A stretch of 64,000 bases of DNA from Arcticibacter svalbardensis MN12-7 (GTDB lineage Bacteria > Bacteroidota > Bacteroidia > Sphingobacteriales > Sphingobacteriaceae): positions 1 through 64,000 of the forward strand of contig NZ_AQPN01000084.1 of NCBI RefSeq assembly GCF_000403135.1, written 5' to 3'. The translations under genes were made by a program, and so were the position numbers. The notes under the pieces were generated by a model. That model saw nothing but the letters and a program-made list of their open reading frames with translations. It did not search any database and was not told the origin of the DNA. This document shows, piece by piece, positions 46,189 to 56,409 of this stretch; the first letter of the stretch is position 1; the number at the start of each line of letters is the position of its first letter.

Positions 46189-47567
46189 TCGGTATGTATC
46201 AAATCTTTAAGCCATGGTAATTTTATGGTTCCGATGCTCCATGGTAAACGGTCAAGCAGGATGTCAAACCCATTTCGTTCGACCTGTAGAAGCCAGTGGT
46301 CTTGTTTATAAGTTATCTTTCCTTCACGTAAAAAAAACGTATTGAGCATTGATTCTACACTCGATCCTTTCAAAGCAACCCAATAACCAACCACTGTTTG
46401 AAGCAATAATTCAGATTCATTTATTTCCTTTTCGGACAATTCAATATCTCCGTCAATCACCTCATTGCTGTTCATTCCACACAAAATCTTATTCAATGGC
46501 ATCTCCCATTCTTTGTAATCCTGATCCCGCTGTTGTAAATAATAAAGCAGAACGGTGGCTTTCATTTGCGCTTTGACGGAGACAAACTGGTTTTTATCGT
46601 TAATTAGGTCTAAACCTCTGAAATAAATTGGCAGAAAAGGATGAACCACTATTAACCCTGCATTATGAATATACAAACCTTTTTCACTTTGAGTAGTTTT
46701 AGTCCTCTTTATGTTTTGAATCGTATCCTTTGCCGAATTAATATTTTGATCCTTTTTCTCGGTAAACCCAAATATACTGGCTTCAATATCCGCTTTTCCA
46801 ATCCTCTCTTTCAATTCTTCTGTTGAAATTGGAAAGGTATTTTTGAGCTTTAAGAAAAAGATTTTAAGAAAATCAGGTTCATTAGCATGGAGAAAAATAA
46901 AACTGAACAATTGTGTGTAAAAAGATTTCAGGGCGATATTAAACAGTTTAATAAGCTGATCTCTTTGACTTAAAAGCATATTTATATTAATTTCAAGAGT
47001 GTTATCATTGTATAGCTTGATCGTATAGTTAATGTAAATTTCGCAATCGGCGACATCAAGACAATTTACGAAACGTGTCAGCAGTCCTTCTATCTCGGGT
47101 ATGGCTATACTTCTGCTTCTAGCTACTATCTTAAATAAAAAGCTACGCTGTTCCTCACTATCAAAAGCATATAAAATTTCAGATGGGGATTTTATTGTTT
47201 CATTATTATACCACCATGGGTAATTCCCATGTTCCAAATAAAACAGTAGTGCAGCACTTTTCTGTTCTTTCTCTGTGGAATATTGAACTGAGGAATGTTG
47301 AACCGAGGAATATTGAACCGAAGAGGTTTGGTCATCGAAAGGCGAATCATCGTGGCCACTACCACCAATATTTTGAGGGCTCTCGGCAGTATATGCAGGA
47401 CTCTCTTCGAACAGTGTTTTAAGTTCCAGGATAAGTTTTTGTTCAACAATAGCTATAAAATTTTTCTTAAAATCATCCTCTTGTAAAACACCTAAATTAA
47501 CATGAACAGCACCAATGTTAATGTAACTATCCGGATGAATGTTTTGATGAAAGATCCTTTCATACAT
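46182..47567 (-). CDS. Contractile injection system tape-measure-family protein (CIS_TMP, Afp14/Pvc14-like)
   Basis: C-terminal block typical of the family: IHNAGLIVVHPFLPIYFRGL, QMKATVLLYYLQQRDQDYKE, MPLNKILCGMNSNEVIDGDI, ELLLQTVVGYWVALKGSSVE, and the ending WLLQVERNGFDILLDRLPWS-IGTIKLPW. Length control of the tube/sheath is the proposed role. Likely 5' frameshift: upstream of ATG 47567 the same frame reads QVGNEKLAFDCRQYINDIIH, the family N-terminus, with no start; the probable true start is ATG 47683 (MIADVIIRRQKIN), joined if one C is added near 47645. Residues ~83-97 are a 5-residue repeat (SVQYS) encoded by three 15-bp units at 47277-47321. Confidence 0.85.
   Translation of the reverse strand: MYERIFHQNIHPDSYINIGAVHVNLGVLQEDDFKKNFIAIVEQKLILELKTLFEESPAYTAESPQNIGGSGHDDSPFDDQTSSVQYSSVQHSSVQYSTEKEQKSAALLFYLEHGNYPWWYNNETIKSPSEILYAFDSEEQRSFLFKIVARSRSIAIPEIEGLLTRFVNCLDVADCEIYINYTIKLYNDNTLEININMLLSQRDQLIKLFNIALKSFYTQLFSFIFLHANEPDFLKIFFLKLKNTFPISTEELKERIGKADIEASIFGFTEKKDQNINSAKDTIQNIKRTKTTQSEKGLYIHNAGLIVVHPFLPIYFRGLDLINDKNQFVSVKAQMKATVLLYYLQQRDQDYKEWEMPLNKILCGMNSNEVIDGDIELSEKEINESELLLQTVVGYWVALKGSSVESMLNTFFLREGKITYKQDHWLLQVERNGFDILLDRLPWSIGTIKLPWLKDLIHTEW
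47277..47321. repeat. 15-bp tandem repeat inside the tape-measure-family gene
   Basis: Three units GGAATATTGAACTGA, GGAATGTTGAACCGA, GGAATATTGAACCGA. In frame, encoding a Ser-Val-Gln-Tyr/His-Ser linker repeat; unit number could vary between strains without shifting the frame. Confidence 0.8.
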
Positions 47568-47685
47568 TTTTGGTAGCTCTACATGAATAATATCATTTAT
47601 ATACTGCCTGCAGTCGAACGCAAGCTTTTCATTACCGACTTGCAGTTTATTTTTTGTCTGCGGATAATAACATCAGCAATCATTT

Positions 47686-50550
47686 TTACCTATTAAATCG
47701 CAGATTTCTATTGATTACGTTAGCACGATCGGCAATGGTTATGGCCTGGCCTTTTAGTTCAGCATTTTGCACCAGGCTGGTACCAGAGTGTAAATCAGCC
47801 AGCAACCCTTTAACTTCTACAGCACTATTAACATCATTGGTTACTGCAGCATTATTTAGCTTTTCAGTTAAAATATTGGCTGAGTCTAACAATTCGGCTT
47901 CTTTTTCCTTACGATCAGGAGCATCTACAGGCAGATCTTGTAATAAAAGCTGATTATCTTTATACTTTTTTATTTCAGCAGTTAAATCAACGCCTCCAAA
48001 ATTAGTTAAATCTCTGCCTGGGATTGTAGTTTTAGGAGAGGTAAAAACAGTTGTGAATAGGTTAGAACTTTCTTTTAACCGTTGATCAAATCCCTGCAAT
48101 CTTATATCCAATCCTGATGTTGCCTCCTTTATGCCCTTTTCAACTTTAATATTCACCCGATCATCAAGATCCACATCTTTAAGGTAAGGAATAAGTTTAA
48201 GGTCCAGATTTTTAGTGTAACTGGGAATAATTTCGAAGACATTTCCTATTGGGAATCTTGGTATTATTGGTGTGTCAGGTGGAAGCGGTAATGGTAGTGG
48301 CGTATAAATTGGTGGATCGGCAACTACATCTTTATCAATACTTGCATAGGGAAGCATAAAATCTCCAACTACAACCATATCATCAGCAGTGTAAACGAGT
48401 ACAAAAGTTCCACCTCTGAGTACGCCTCCGGCATGTTCTAAACCAGGGTTATCTTTCATAAAGTTTCCAAGCATTAAGCCAGTTTTCTTTTTGATTACTG
48501 TATTTTGATAAATACTCGAGATAACGTCTGTTTTTCGAAGCACATCAGAGTTAAGAATAAAGTCGTGAGGTATTGCCGTATTGGAAAAGGTAAATTGTTT
48601 AGTTTGAGCTTTAACATTACTCGCAGCTGTAATTACGTTTGATACTGCAGATCGGTAGCTCATGTAATTAAACTGCGAATCGCCAATATCTTTTGCATTA
48701 TCATATACATTTTGCCTTGCTGTTTTAAATTCAGTTGCAGGGATTGTAGTCGTAGCAACATCAGTTCTTTTAACTAAATCATCATTAACTGAATCTGCAT
48801 CATCTATACGATCAAAGAATGTACTTTTAATCGATTTTTCATACATGTACAGATGTGGGAAAAACCATGATCTTGGTGGAATTGTATCTAACCTTTTCTC
48901 TACCTGTACCGATATGAAATTTATGGGAAGGTTATTATCCAGTATAAGTTTATTTAAAGAAGCTTCAACATCAGTAAGTTTAAAACCAATATGTCCTTCA
49001 ATTCTGAAAAAAGTATATTTTAAAATATTGAAGTTAAGTGGTGTACGTGCTGCAGCACTACTGGCGTATTGTGTTGCGTTATAGGAAAGAATTTGATTTT
49101 CTCTTTTACGATTATTCGCATTGAAATTCCAATATAGGTTCATCGGGAGCTTTTCATCGTAACGATAGTAAAAAGGAATACTGCGTTCGCCCAATGGAAC
49201 ATCTTCATAAAGACTTGGGATGATTTTTAAACCCTGATCTAATGATTGTAAATCTGTGGCGGTAGGTATATAAAAATTGGTAATCATGCTATGAAGGCGC
49301 ATGAAATTAAACCTTGTCAATTCATCCGATTCGTTATTACTATTTAATATCGGGGATTCGTAAAAATGATGGCGATACTCCAGATCAATATGAACCGGAT
49401 GAAACCTTTTGATCAAAACTCCAAAGTTAAAACGAATACTGCTTGTTGAAAAAAGATTGCTTCGTAACAACAAATTGCGTCTTTCTTCTAGTACTGGAAT
49501 TCCTGTGGGTTGAGGGAACCTGATATCGGGAAACACTACAGGTATTGGCCTTTTCAATGTTGCATCTCTTACTAAGCCAATCAATACATGTTTAGGAAAT
49601 AATTCAACATCCGGAGAGGCAAGCATATCATCAGAGAACAGACTTTCGCGTAGTTCAGTATACGCGTAACTGATATCCCTGGCATAGTCATATACATATT
49701 GACTGTAGAAGGGAGCTTGCGGATTGAATTGATCACTGAGCAGGCTTTTCCATTTTTCAGTTGGATCGCCTCCTTCAAAATCATCTTCCACTATTAATTT
49801 ACACGTTTGGTAAGCCTTAGTTATTTTATCTATGATATCATCTTTAACGGTTAATGCATTGGCAAATGCAGAACTCAGTTCTGCATATTTATCGATACCG
49901 GTATTTACAACCACTCTCGGAATATCTAAATCTGCAAGTGCAAAATAATCTTTATTCATTGCAGGCATACTCTGAAGTAGTGCGCCGATGTTGTTTTTAT
50001 GAATGAGCAAAACTTTTAACTCCTTCATTGCTGTTGCACCTTTATTGTCGCAATCAGCACCTGTACAAAGGTCTGGATCGTTGTTGTAGTCTTCGAGGTA
50101 TAGAACGCCTGCATAATCTTTAAATGTAGTACCTGTGGAAGCTTCCAGAGCCCCTAAATCATTGCCTGGTATTGACCCTGTAATACGACTGTCTCTTAGT
50201 TCGAACATCGGCATAGGTTGTTCGGTATCCGTTAGAAAATAAGCGTATTTAGCGTTTAAATCTTCAAAGACAGCATACTGATCAAATTCCTGATCGTAAT
50301 CAAAATGAAGGAGATCGCCATCTGTTGTGATCGCAGCCCCTCTAGAAATTACCAGATGTTTGCTATCAATTACACCGATTTCCAAGCCATAAATAATACC
50401 TACACCAATGGCTTTGGTTCTGGTCAGTTTATTTTGTACTTCCAGATAATTGAATAAGTCATTTAACTGGTCAGCTGTTAATACCTGATCATTTTCAAAA
50501 ATAGTAAAGCGGGTATTGTCTTTACTAATGTTGTCGAGCACATTACCCAT
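47686..50550 (-). CDS. Large eCIS protein in the tail-fibre position, 954 aa
   Basis: No firm family. The N-terminus reads FENDQVLTADQLNDLFNYLE, VQNKLTRTKAIGVGIIYGLE, ISRGAAITTDGDLLHFDYDQ, a pattern I associate with baseplate/fibre attachment proteins in Bacteroidota contractile systems. The middle is beta-rich with no recognisable domain; residues ~800-954 are charged and helical (KEATSGLDIRLQGFDQRL; DRKEKEAELLDSANILTEKL). It occupies the slot between the Afp12-like and Afp14-like genes, where Afp13 (fibre) sits in Serratia. Either fibre, fibre anchor or baseplate collar; position argues for a host-contact part. Stop lies 2 bp before the probable tape-measure start. Confidence 0.7.
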   Translation of the reverse strand: MGNVLDNISKDNTRFTIFENDQVLTADQLNDLFNYLEVQNKLTRTKAIGVGIIYGLEIGVIDSKHLVISRGAAITTDGDLLHFDYDQEFDQYAVFEDLNAKYAYFLTDTEQPMPMFELRDSRITGSIPGNDLGALEASTGTTFKDYAGVLYLEDYNNDPDLCTGADCDNKGATAMKELKVLLIHKNNIGALLQSMPAMNKDYFALADLDIPRVVVNTGIDKYAELSSAFANALTVKDDIIDKITKAYQTCKLIVEDDFEGGDPTEKWKSLLSDQFNPQAPFYSQYVYDYARDISYAYTELRESLFSDDMLASPDVELFPKHVLIGLVRDATLKRPIPVVFPDIRFPQPTGIPVLEERRNLLLRSNLFSTSSIRFNFGVLIKRFHPVHIDLEYRHHFYESPILNSNNESDELTRFNFMRLHSMITNFYIPTATDLQSLDQGLKIIPSLYEDVPLGERSIPFYYRYDEKLPMNLYWNFNANNRKRENQILSYNATQYASSAAARTPLNFNILKYTFFRIEGHIGFKLTDVEASLNKLILDNNLPINFISVQVEKRLDTIPPRSWFFPHLYMYEKSIKSTFFDRIDDADSVNDDLVKRTDVATTTIPATEFKTARQNVYDNAKDIGDSQFNYMSYRSAVSNVITAASNVKAQTKQFTFSNTAIPHDFILNSDVLRKTDVISSIYQNTVIKKKTGLMLGNFMKDNPGLEHAGGVLRGGTFVLVYTADDMVVVGDFMLPYASIDKDVVADPPIYTPLPLPLPPDTPIIPRFPIGNVFEIIPSYTKNLDLKLIPYLKDVDLDDRVNIKVEKGIKEATSGLDIRLQGFDQRLKESSNLFTTVFTSPKTTIPGRDLTNFGGVDLTAEIKKYKDNQLLLQDLPVDAPDRKEKEAELLDSANILTEKLNNAAVTNDVNSAVEVKGLLADLHSGTSLVQNAELKGQAITIADRANVINRNLRFNR

Positions 50551-50555
50551 GATTT

Positions 50556-53168
50556 TTATGTTTTAAGTGTTCCCAATGCATTTTGATTTAACAGGAAAAG
50601 TGTTCTTTCTTCGCTGCTACTGCAATCTTCGAGTCTGGCTACCGGATAAATGGATTTCAATGCGGTTAGTATGATTACAAACCGGTACAATTTTTCATTT
50701 CCGGGATCATTCAATTTACCTGATTTTACTTCAAGCCAATTTTTATAAGCATTTTCAAACTGCACCAATTGTTCATTACTAACCCAGCAAATTTTCACAA
50801 ATATGTGTGCGGGCGATTCCATTCTTATTGTTCTTTCGCAATACTGCCTAAACCCCATGTTTAAAAACCTCGGGGCATATGCTGGCAAAACAATACTGAT
50901 CCGGAATGAATAAGGATCCTTATCCTCGCAATCTTTACAGCTTTCATCTACACAGATTGGCAGAAGACCATCGAAATTCTCTTCCGCTGGCAGCTCATCA
51001 GGTACTGCATTTACTGAAGGTAAAAGCAACATATGTTCTATTAAAAACAGTCCTTCTTCTGCTCTGTTTTGCGTTACAAAAAGAACGAATTGCTGAAGTG
51101 CTACATTTGCTTCTATATTAGACGAATAAAGCTTACTACTGGTGCCCAACACCTTATCTCCGGTTAAAACCTGGTACTGAAAGGTGTTATCGCCATTATC
51201 TATGATTTTTAAATTTATAGGATTATAAATCATTGACAATGAATCGTCGAGTGCAAATTTTGCGGCTTCTTCTTCCGGGAATTTCTCGTTTCCTTCCAAC
51301 AGCGTTTCCCTGTTTCTAAAGTCAATTATCCTAAACCAAAATTCATCGTTATTTGCAGGATTTAAACCGTGCTGAATTTCAGTGAATATATTCACCAGGT
51401 TACGCCTTTTTAAGTTATCAAAACCGAGTAAGCGTTCTAATCGTTTTTCTAAACCACTAATATTCTGGCTATCCCAAGTGTCATCCATCGCAGTATAATT
51501 ATACGCTGAGAATCGCTTGGCACTATATTCAGGATAGTTTTTAAGGAAATTAGCTTTATCCTGAACGATATCCTCCTGATTTATAATGGTTGGGCTTATT
51601 ACATCTTTAGGGTTCGAAGTAAAACCCGAATAAAGCACGTTTACATATTCAGAAAAAGATTCTGAATAGCGCGAAAGTAAATGATCCAAAAACAAATTGC
51701 GCCTTTTATAATAGGTTGTTTTATCCTCTACCGCTTCTAAGACCGCATCATCAATGGTACTGCTATTGACAAATATCTTATCAAAATCTTTAAAGCTTTT
51801 TACCGCCTTTGCAAAATAGGTATTGGCTTGCGTTTCTGTAGAAAACAGGTTGTTCAGATTTGAAAGCTGTGAGAATGAGTTAGCCAATTGCTGATCAAAG
51901 AAATAAAGATATCCTTGCAATTGATTTTTCTGTGCAACTCTTTCTGCTGTTGCATCATCTGATAAACCCCAATGGCTTATGCCATAGTTTTTAGGGAAAT
52001 GATTCTGGAAAGAATAGTAACTGCCAGTATCTTCAAATGTACCTGTGTCAAAAGTAATATCATCTGTTCGAACCAAATCATTTCCTCTAATGTAATCATT
52101 CATCAATAGCTCAAACTTGCTTTTAATAATATGCATGTCAGGTCTAAGCGGAATACCATTTTTATAAAGCAAAACGTTAGATTCTACTATATTAATGATG
52201 GCTTGTCTGCCTCTTTTCACTGGAATAATCCATTTATTCGCCAGTTCTTTTACCTGATCAGTAGGGTTAAATAGGATATCAAGAATATTGGTTACACCAG
52301 AAACGTTCAGCATTTGCTGCATGATATCAGATAGGTGAATTTCTCTCTTCAAATCGGAAGCAGTAAGTTCTTCTTCTTTTATAAAACCATGAATTAGCAA
52401 GGGGCCCTCGAATATTACATCGGAAGTATACCCCTGATCTTGCAGGTCTTTTAATGAATAAAATTTTATAAGTGGTGTGAGGTATAATTGAATATTAAAA
52501 AACAGTTTTGCCAAACAATCAAAAGGATCTGCATCGGTTTTTAATTCAATTTCACTACAGAGGCGAAATTCTTGTTGACTTACTTCATTGATGCTTAAAA
52601 AATCTTCGCAGAGATTTCTGTTTTGCATCAGCAATTCTTTCGTTTCTGTTTTTATTTGTTCTTTGCCAGCTGATGATACATTGGTATCGAACTCGATGAG
52701 CACATCATAATAGCCTAAAACATCAACAGGCTCCCATTTACCACTATCAGGTTGAGTGAATTGAAGTCTTTTATTTCGGATATCAGCAAAAATACCAATG
52801 CTTCTTTTTTGTAACCAAACGTTTTTTACACCTAAAATATCAATGACCAATTTGCGGTAGTCATTAATGGTTACCGCAGTATTTGGAAATATTTGTGCTG
52901 CTGTAAAAAAGTGCTTTAAAATATTTGCTTTTGTATCTGTGTGCGTTGCAAGTAAATCTGGAATGGTATTGTTGGCACGATAACTTAAATCGGTGAGTAC
53001 GTAACATAGCAACTCAAGTATAGTAATCCCAGGATCATGTACATTGTAATCCGTCCAGATTTCAGAACCTGTCTTCTCAATATAAGCTATACCAGATTTT
53101 CGCAGCTCTTCGTAATCAAAAGCTGAATTTTGTGGTTTTTGCGACGAAATGCTCAGTGTTTCACTCAT
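50556..53168 (-). CDS. Baseplate protein, Afp12/Pvc12-like, 870 aa
   Basis: Start region has the family signature: GSEIWTDYNVHDPGITILEL, LCYVLTDLSYRANNTIPDLL. Other marks: FFTAAQIFPNTAVTINDYRK, LVIDILGVKNVWLQ, and a C-terminal block YSFRISIVLPAYAPRFLNMG, FRQYCERTIRMESPAHIFVK, QFENAYKNWLEVKSG. Together with the next upstream gene it forms the wedge of the baseplate. Five bp separate it from the 954-aa gene. Confidence 0.85.
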   Translation of the reverse strand: MSETLSISSQKPQNSAFDYEELRKSGIAYIEKTGSEIWTDYNVHDPGITILELLCYVLTDLSYRANNTIPDLLATHTDTKANILKHFFTAAQIFPNTAVTINDYRKLVIDILGVKNVWLQKRSIGIFADIRNKRLQFTQPDSGKWEPVDVLGYYDVLIEFDTNVSSAGKEQIKTETKELLMQNRNLCEDFLSINEVSQQEFRLCSEIELKTDADPFDCLAKLFFNIQLYLTPLIKFYSLKDLQDQGYTSDVIFEGPLLIHGFIKEEELTASDLKREIHLSDIMQQMLNVSGVTNILDILFNPTDQVKELANKWIIPVKRGRQAIINIVESNVLLYKNGIPLRPDMHIIKSKFELLMNDYIRGNDLVRTDDITFDTGTFEDTGSYYSFQNHFPKNYGISHWGLSDDATAERVAQKNQLQGYLYFFDQQLANSFSQLSNLNNLFSTETQANTYFAKAVKSFKDFDKIFVNSSTIDDAVLEAVEDKTTYYKRRNLFLDHLLSRYSESFSEYVNVLYSGFTSNPKDVISPTIINQEDIVQDKANFLKNYPEYSAKRFSAYNYTAMDDTWDSQNISGLEKRLERLLGFDNLKRRNLVNIFTEIQHGLNPANNDEFWFRIIDFRNRETLLEGNEKFPEEEAAKFALDDSLSMIYNPINLKIIDNGDNTFQYQVLTGDKVLGTSSKLYSSNIEANVALQQFVLFVTQNRAEEGLFLIEHMLLLPSVNAVPDELPAEENFDGLLPICVDESCKDCEDKDPYSFRISIVLPAYAPRFLNMGFRQYCERTIRMESPAHIFVKICWVSNEQLVQFENAYKNWLEVKSGKLNDPGNEKLYRFVIILTALKSIYPVARLEDCSSSEERTLFLLNQNALGTLKT

Positions 53169-53190
53169 GTACCTTTTATTATTTGCTGGT

Positions 53191-56100
53191 TTAGCTTTTG
53201 ATGCTTCTTTCGAAAGCTATAAAGTCAGTTGTTACCGTAGTATCATTTGTTATCGAATGTTGAGTATGTGATACTAAAATAGATGCCGGATTAGAAGCTT
53301 CTGCAACCTCCACATTGCGGCCAAAACCTCTTAACCTTGATGAGTATTTGTACAGAGATAAATCTGTCAAATAATCAATAAATTCAATATCTTCTAAAAA
53401 TTTAATGATCATTGATTTAGTAATTTTTCCACCGAAATGAATATCGTTTCCCGAAGTTTTAATCCATGGGGATAGAAAATCCTGAAGTTTTTGGTCTATT
53501 ATTTTTTGATAATAATTAAACTCGTAACCTTTTCTTAGTTTAAGGCTAACCACCACTTTAACGGGCTCGTAGAATGGATTAACCACTTGATAAGTTACCC
53601 AGGCCGATGAATGCTTGCTTAAAAATGTGTCAATCTCATCCAACGTATTTTTATCAACTTTTGGTTTATAGGGATCAACGGCGTTGCGATTTGTAAGATC
53701 AGGAACAACAACTATTAATGTGTTGCCTGGCGCATAAAATGAATTGGGTGTAGCATGATTGATGCATTTAACTTTATGTACGGTTGGAAAATGTTGTAGA
53801 ATTAAACGTTCGTAATCCCAGATTGCAATTGACCTTTCCTTATGCCTTAACCTTTCGCTTACCCTGGTGTAATAGGCAGAATCATTCTCTTGAACAGCAC
53901 CTCCAAATGAAGAATAGGGTTGGTTGATTTTTTTTATTGCTGCATTTTCATTCTTCAGTTTGGTAATGGTACCAACAGGCAATGCGGTTGCTAAATGCTG
54001 AGGGTCATTATTTTGATCATCAAAAATAACAATAACTGCGTTTGACTGAACATCAATAAGATTACAGACGCCATCCGTATCTTGGCTTATCGACACTTTT
54101 AGCCAAAGTAAATTACCAGGTAAAATTGTATTCGTTGTGGTTGCTTCTTTCGGTATCACTATCTTGATTACACCGCTTGTAAGCAGATCATTTGTTGTAT
54201 CAAAAATAAAATCATCTTTTGTCAAGGTTTTCCAGTAATTATCACAAAGGACACTCCAATTCACATCAATTTTTGACTTATCGGGATTAGCGCTTCCCTC
54301 TGCAACCTGGAATAATAAACTTGCAGAATCTTCCGCATATAAATCACTTAACCCAATTAGCAATTCGCCCTCTGCTGTATATTCGGGCAGCAATTTTATC
54401 AAAGTGTTGTTTAAAAATGTATGCTTAGTTTTGGTGTATGCATGTTCACGTGCTTGTCCAAATGCGCCATATTGGAAAAATTCTATCTCCTCATCTACGT
54501 AATCATTTAGAGATGTACCACTAAAATTAATCTTAGCTGTAGTTGCCGTATAATTTAAATTGATCGATAAAATCTCAGGCGCAAATGGTTCTGCCGGAAG
54601 TTTCAGTTCTCCACCATTAAGGCTATATCTTAAAATTTCGGCTGTATATTTTTCCCGGTAATCTTTAAATAAAAAGCTATTATTTAGCTGAAGGTGTAAC
54701 TGCCCTTTGCGAATTTCTTTATATAAACTTAGAATTAATTGAAGTGCAGGTTTATACACTTGCAGCGTACTGGATGATTTTGCTTTTACAAAGTTTACCT
54801 TGTTTTGTAAAGCGGAAAAGCCTGGTACAAGATATGACATTTTACTGGTTACCGTTTGCAATACCGATTGACCAGGATTGAAATAGTAAGGTATAAATAG
54901 TTGAGGAAGAATATAAAATGGAAATAGTATAGCAAAATCAGGATTGGTAAACTTCCATATAGATTTTGATTTTGCATCACCTTCCTGAAATAGCTTGATA
55001 GTTTGCGCACTTTTCTTCCATGTATAACCGTCTTTGAAAGAGGCATTGGCACTGAAGTAACCGTTATCAATTTTTGTATTTTTATAATTGGTAAAATATG
55101 TTTTCAGATTTGATTGAGGGACATTTTTCCATAACACTTCTACATAAAATTCTCTAAGGCGTTTAGAAAAAGTCTCTTCATGAAGGATATAGAAGTTAGA
55201 ATTTTCTTCTGCTAATGGCCCGAATGGATTAAAGGGCTTTTTAGGGTTTAGTGTTCCAAAATCGTTTTCCAGTTCTAAAGAGGTAATTCCTTTTACATCC
55301 ACTTCTATTGTTGCATCAACCAGTTCGGCTTTCATTAAATCTTTATAACCGAAATCCGTTTTTTCGTTATTGATAAATACCTGAAGTATCGGATGAAGTG
55401 TATCAAAATCTCCTCCATGATTGGCTTTGTTATATTCAACTACCGCTGGTTCATCCTTTCCTAGACTCAACGTAAATTTTAGGTTAAACAGGAGGTTATC
55501 AGCAGAAGTGACGGTTGCAGATGTCAATTTGGGACCTAGCCATCCTTTCTCACCTGTTATACTAACTTTAAAAAGGTTAGCTGTTAATACAGTGTTTTTT
55601 GCAGCTATATCTAGGCTTTTCAAGGTAAGGTTCACTGTAATTAACCTCGTGCCCTCTTTCATTTTTAATATGCTGCTTGATAAACAGAAACCAACTTGCG
55701 CTAAGGGCATCGAAATACTGCCAAACCCATTCCATTTTGGATTCGCAGAATCAAGTGCAGCTCCCAATCCATCTTTAGAGTTGGCAATAGGGGCATGAAA
55801 TAGAAAATTTTTATTTACAGGATTAACAAAAAGGGATTTGAGTTGGCTCACTTTTGAAGGATTAACCACTATATCATGTTCCAGTTTGTAATTAAGGTCC
55901 TTCTTGATACTATCTTTTCCGGCCAAAAGGAAACCTCCTGATTTAAGAAGAGTATTCTCAGTATTCTTTTTAAGCTCAAAAACTACATGTGCCCTATCAG
56001 GTACCGGAAGTGATTTATCGAGTTTTAAAACGTCGTGGTAATAAAAATCAAGATGGCGTTGAGTAAGCGTATTGAGCAGTGCTTTTGGTTTTTCGAACAG

Positions 56101-56409
56101 CTCTATAAAACTGTTCCATAAAGCCAGATGTGGTGGAAGGGAATTACTACTGCCAAGGGCATTAACTTCTTCCATACTCAGATTAAAAAAACTATCCCAG
56201 GTACCATTTTCTATAATATTTTTACCAGCAGGGTTCAGCTCATAAAATTTAATCTGTTTTGATATTTCCTGAATATACTTATAGAAATCTTCCTTTGTGC
56301 GTTGATCTACAGGTGCAAGTTTAGGATCTAAGAGCTGAGGTGTTCGCTGTTGTTGCGTTTGCCCATCGCGCTTCAGAATAACTTTGTAATCTATTGCTTT
56401 AGCAGTCAT
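53191..56409 (-). CDS. Baseplate J-like protein, Afp11/Pvc11-like, 1072 aa
   Basis: Large wedge protein. N-terminus: ILKRDGQTQQQRTPQLLDPK, then APVDQRTKEDFYKYIQEISK. The last ~250 residues carry the gp6/J-type core: QENDSAYYTRVSERLRHKER, SIAIWDYERLILQHFPTVHK, VKCINHATPNSFYAPGNTLI, FYEPVKVVVSLKLRKGYEFN and GKITKSMIIKFLEDIEFIDY. Role: links baseplate hub to sheath. Its start overlaps the gp25-like stop by four bases (ATGA). Confidence 0.88.
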   Translation of the reverse strand: MTAKAIDYKVILKRDGQTQQQRTPQLLDPKLAPVDQRTKEDFYKYIQEISKQIKFYELNPAGKNIIENGTWDSFFNLSMEEVNALGSSNSLPPHLALWNSFIELFEKPKALLNTLTQRHLDFYYHDVLKLDKSLPVPDRAHVVFELKKNTENTLLKSGGFLLAGKDSIKKDLNYKLEHDIVVNPSKVSQLKSLFVNPVNKNFLFHAPIANSKDGLGAALDSANPKWNGFGSISMPLAQVGFCLSSSILKMKEGTRLITVNLTLKSLDIAAKNTVLTANLFKVSITGEKGWLGPKLTSATVTSADNLLFNLKFTLSLGKDEPAVVEYNKANHGGDFDTLHPILQVFINNEKTDFGYKDLMKAELVDATIEVDVKGITSLELENDFGTLNPKKPFNPFGPLAEENSNFYILHEETFSKRLREFYVEVLWKNVPQSNLKTYFTNYKNTKIDNGYFSANASFKDGYTWKKSAQTIKLFQEGDAKSKSIWKFTNPDFAILFPFYILPQLFIPYYFNPGQSVLQTVTSKMSYLVPGFSALQNKVNFVKAKSSSTLQVYKPALQLILSLYKEIRKGQLHLQLNNSFLFKDYREKYTAEILRYSLNGGELKLPAEPFAPEILSINLNYTATTAKINFSGTSLNDYVDEEIEFFQYGAFGQAREHAYTKTKHTFLNNTLIKLLPEYTAEGELLIGLSDLYAEDSASLLFQVAEGSANPDKSKIDVNWSVLCDNYWKTLTKDDFIFDTTNDLLTSGVIKIVIPKEATTTNTILPGNLLWLKVSISQDTDGVCNLIDVQSNAVIVIFDDQNNDPQHLATALPVGTITKLKNENAAIKKINQPYSSFGGAVQENDSAYYTRVSERLRHKERSIAIWDYERLILQHFPTVHKVKCINHATPNSFYAPGNTLIVVVPDLTNRNAVDPYKPKVDKNTLDEIDTFLSKHSSAWVTYQVVNPFYEPVKVVVSLKLRKGYEFNYYQKIIDQKLQDFLSPWIKTSGNDIHFGGKITKSMIIKFLEDIEFIDYLTDLSLYKYSSRLRGFGRNVEVAEASNPASILVSHTQHSITNDTTVTTDFIAFERSIKS

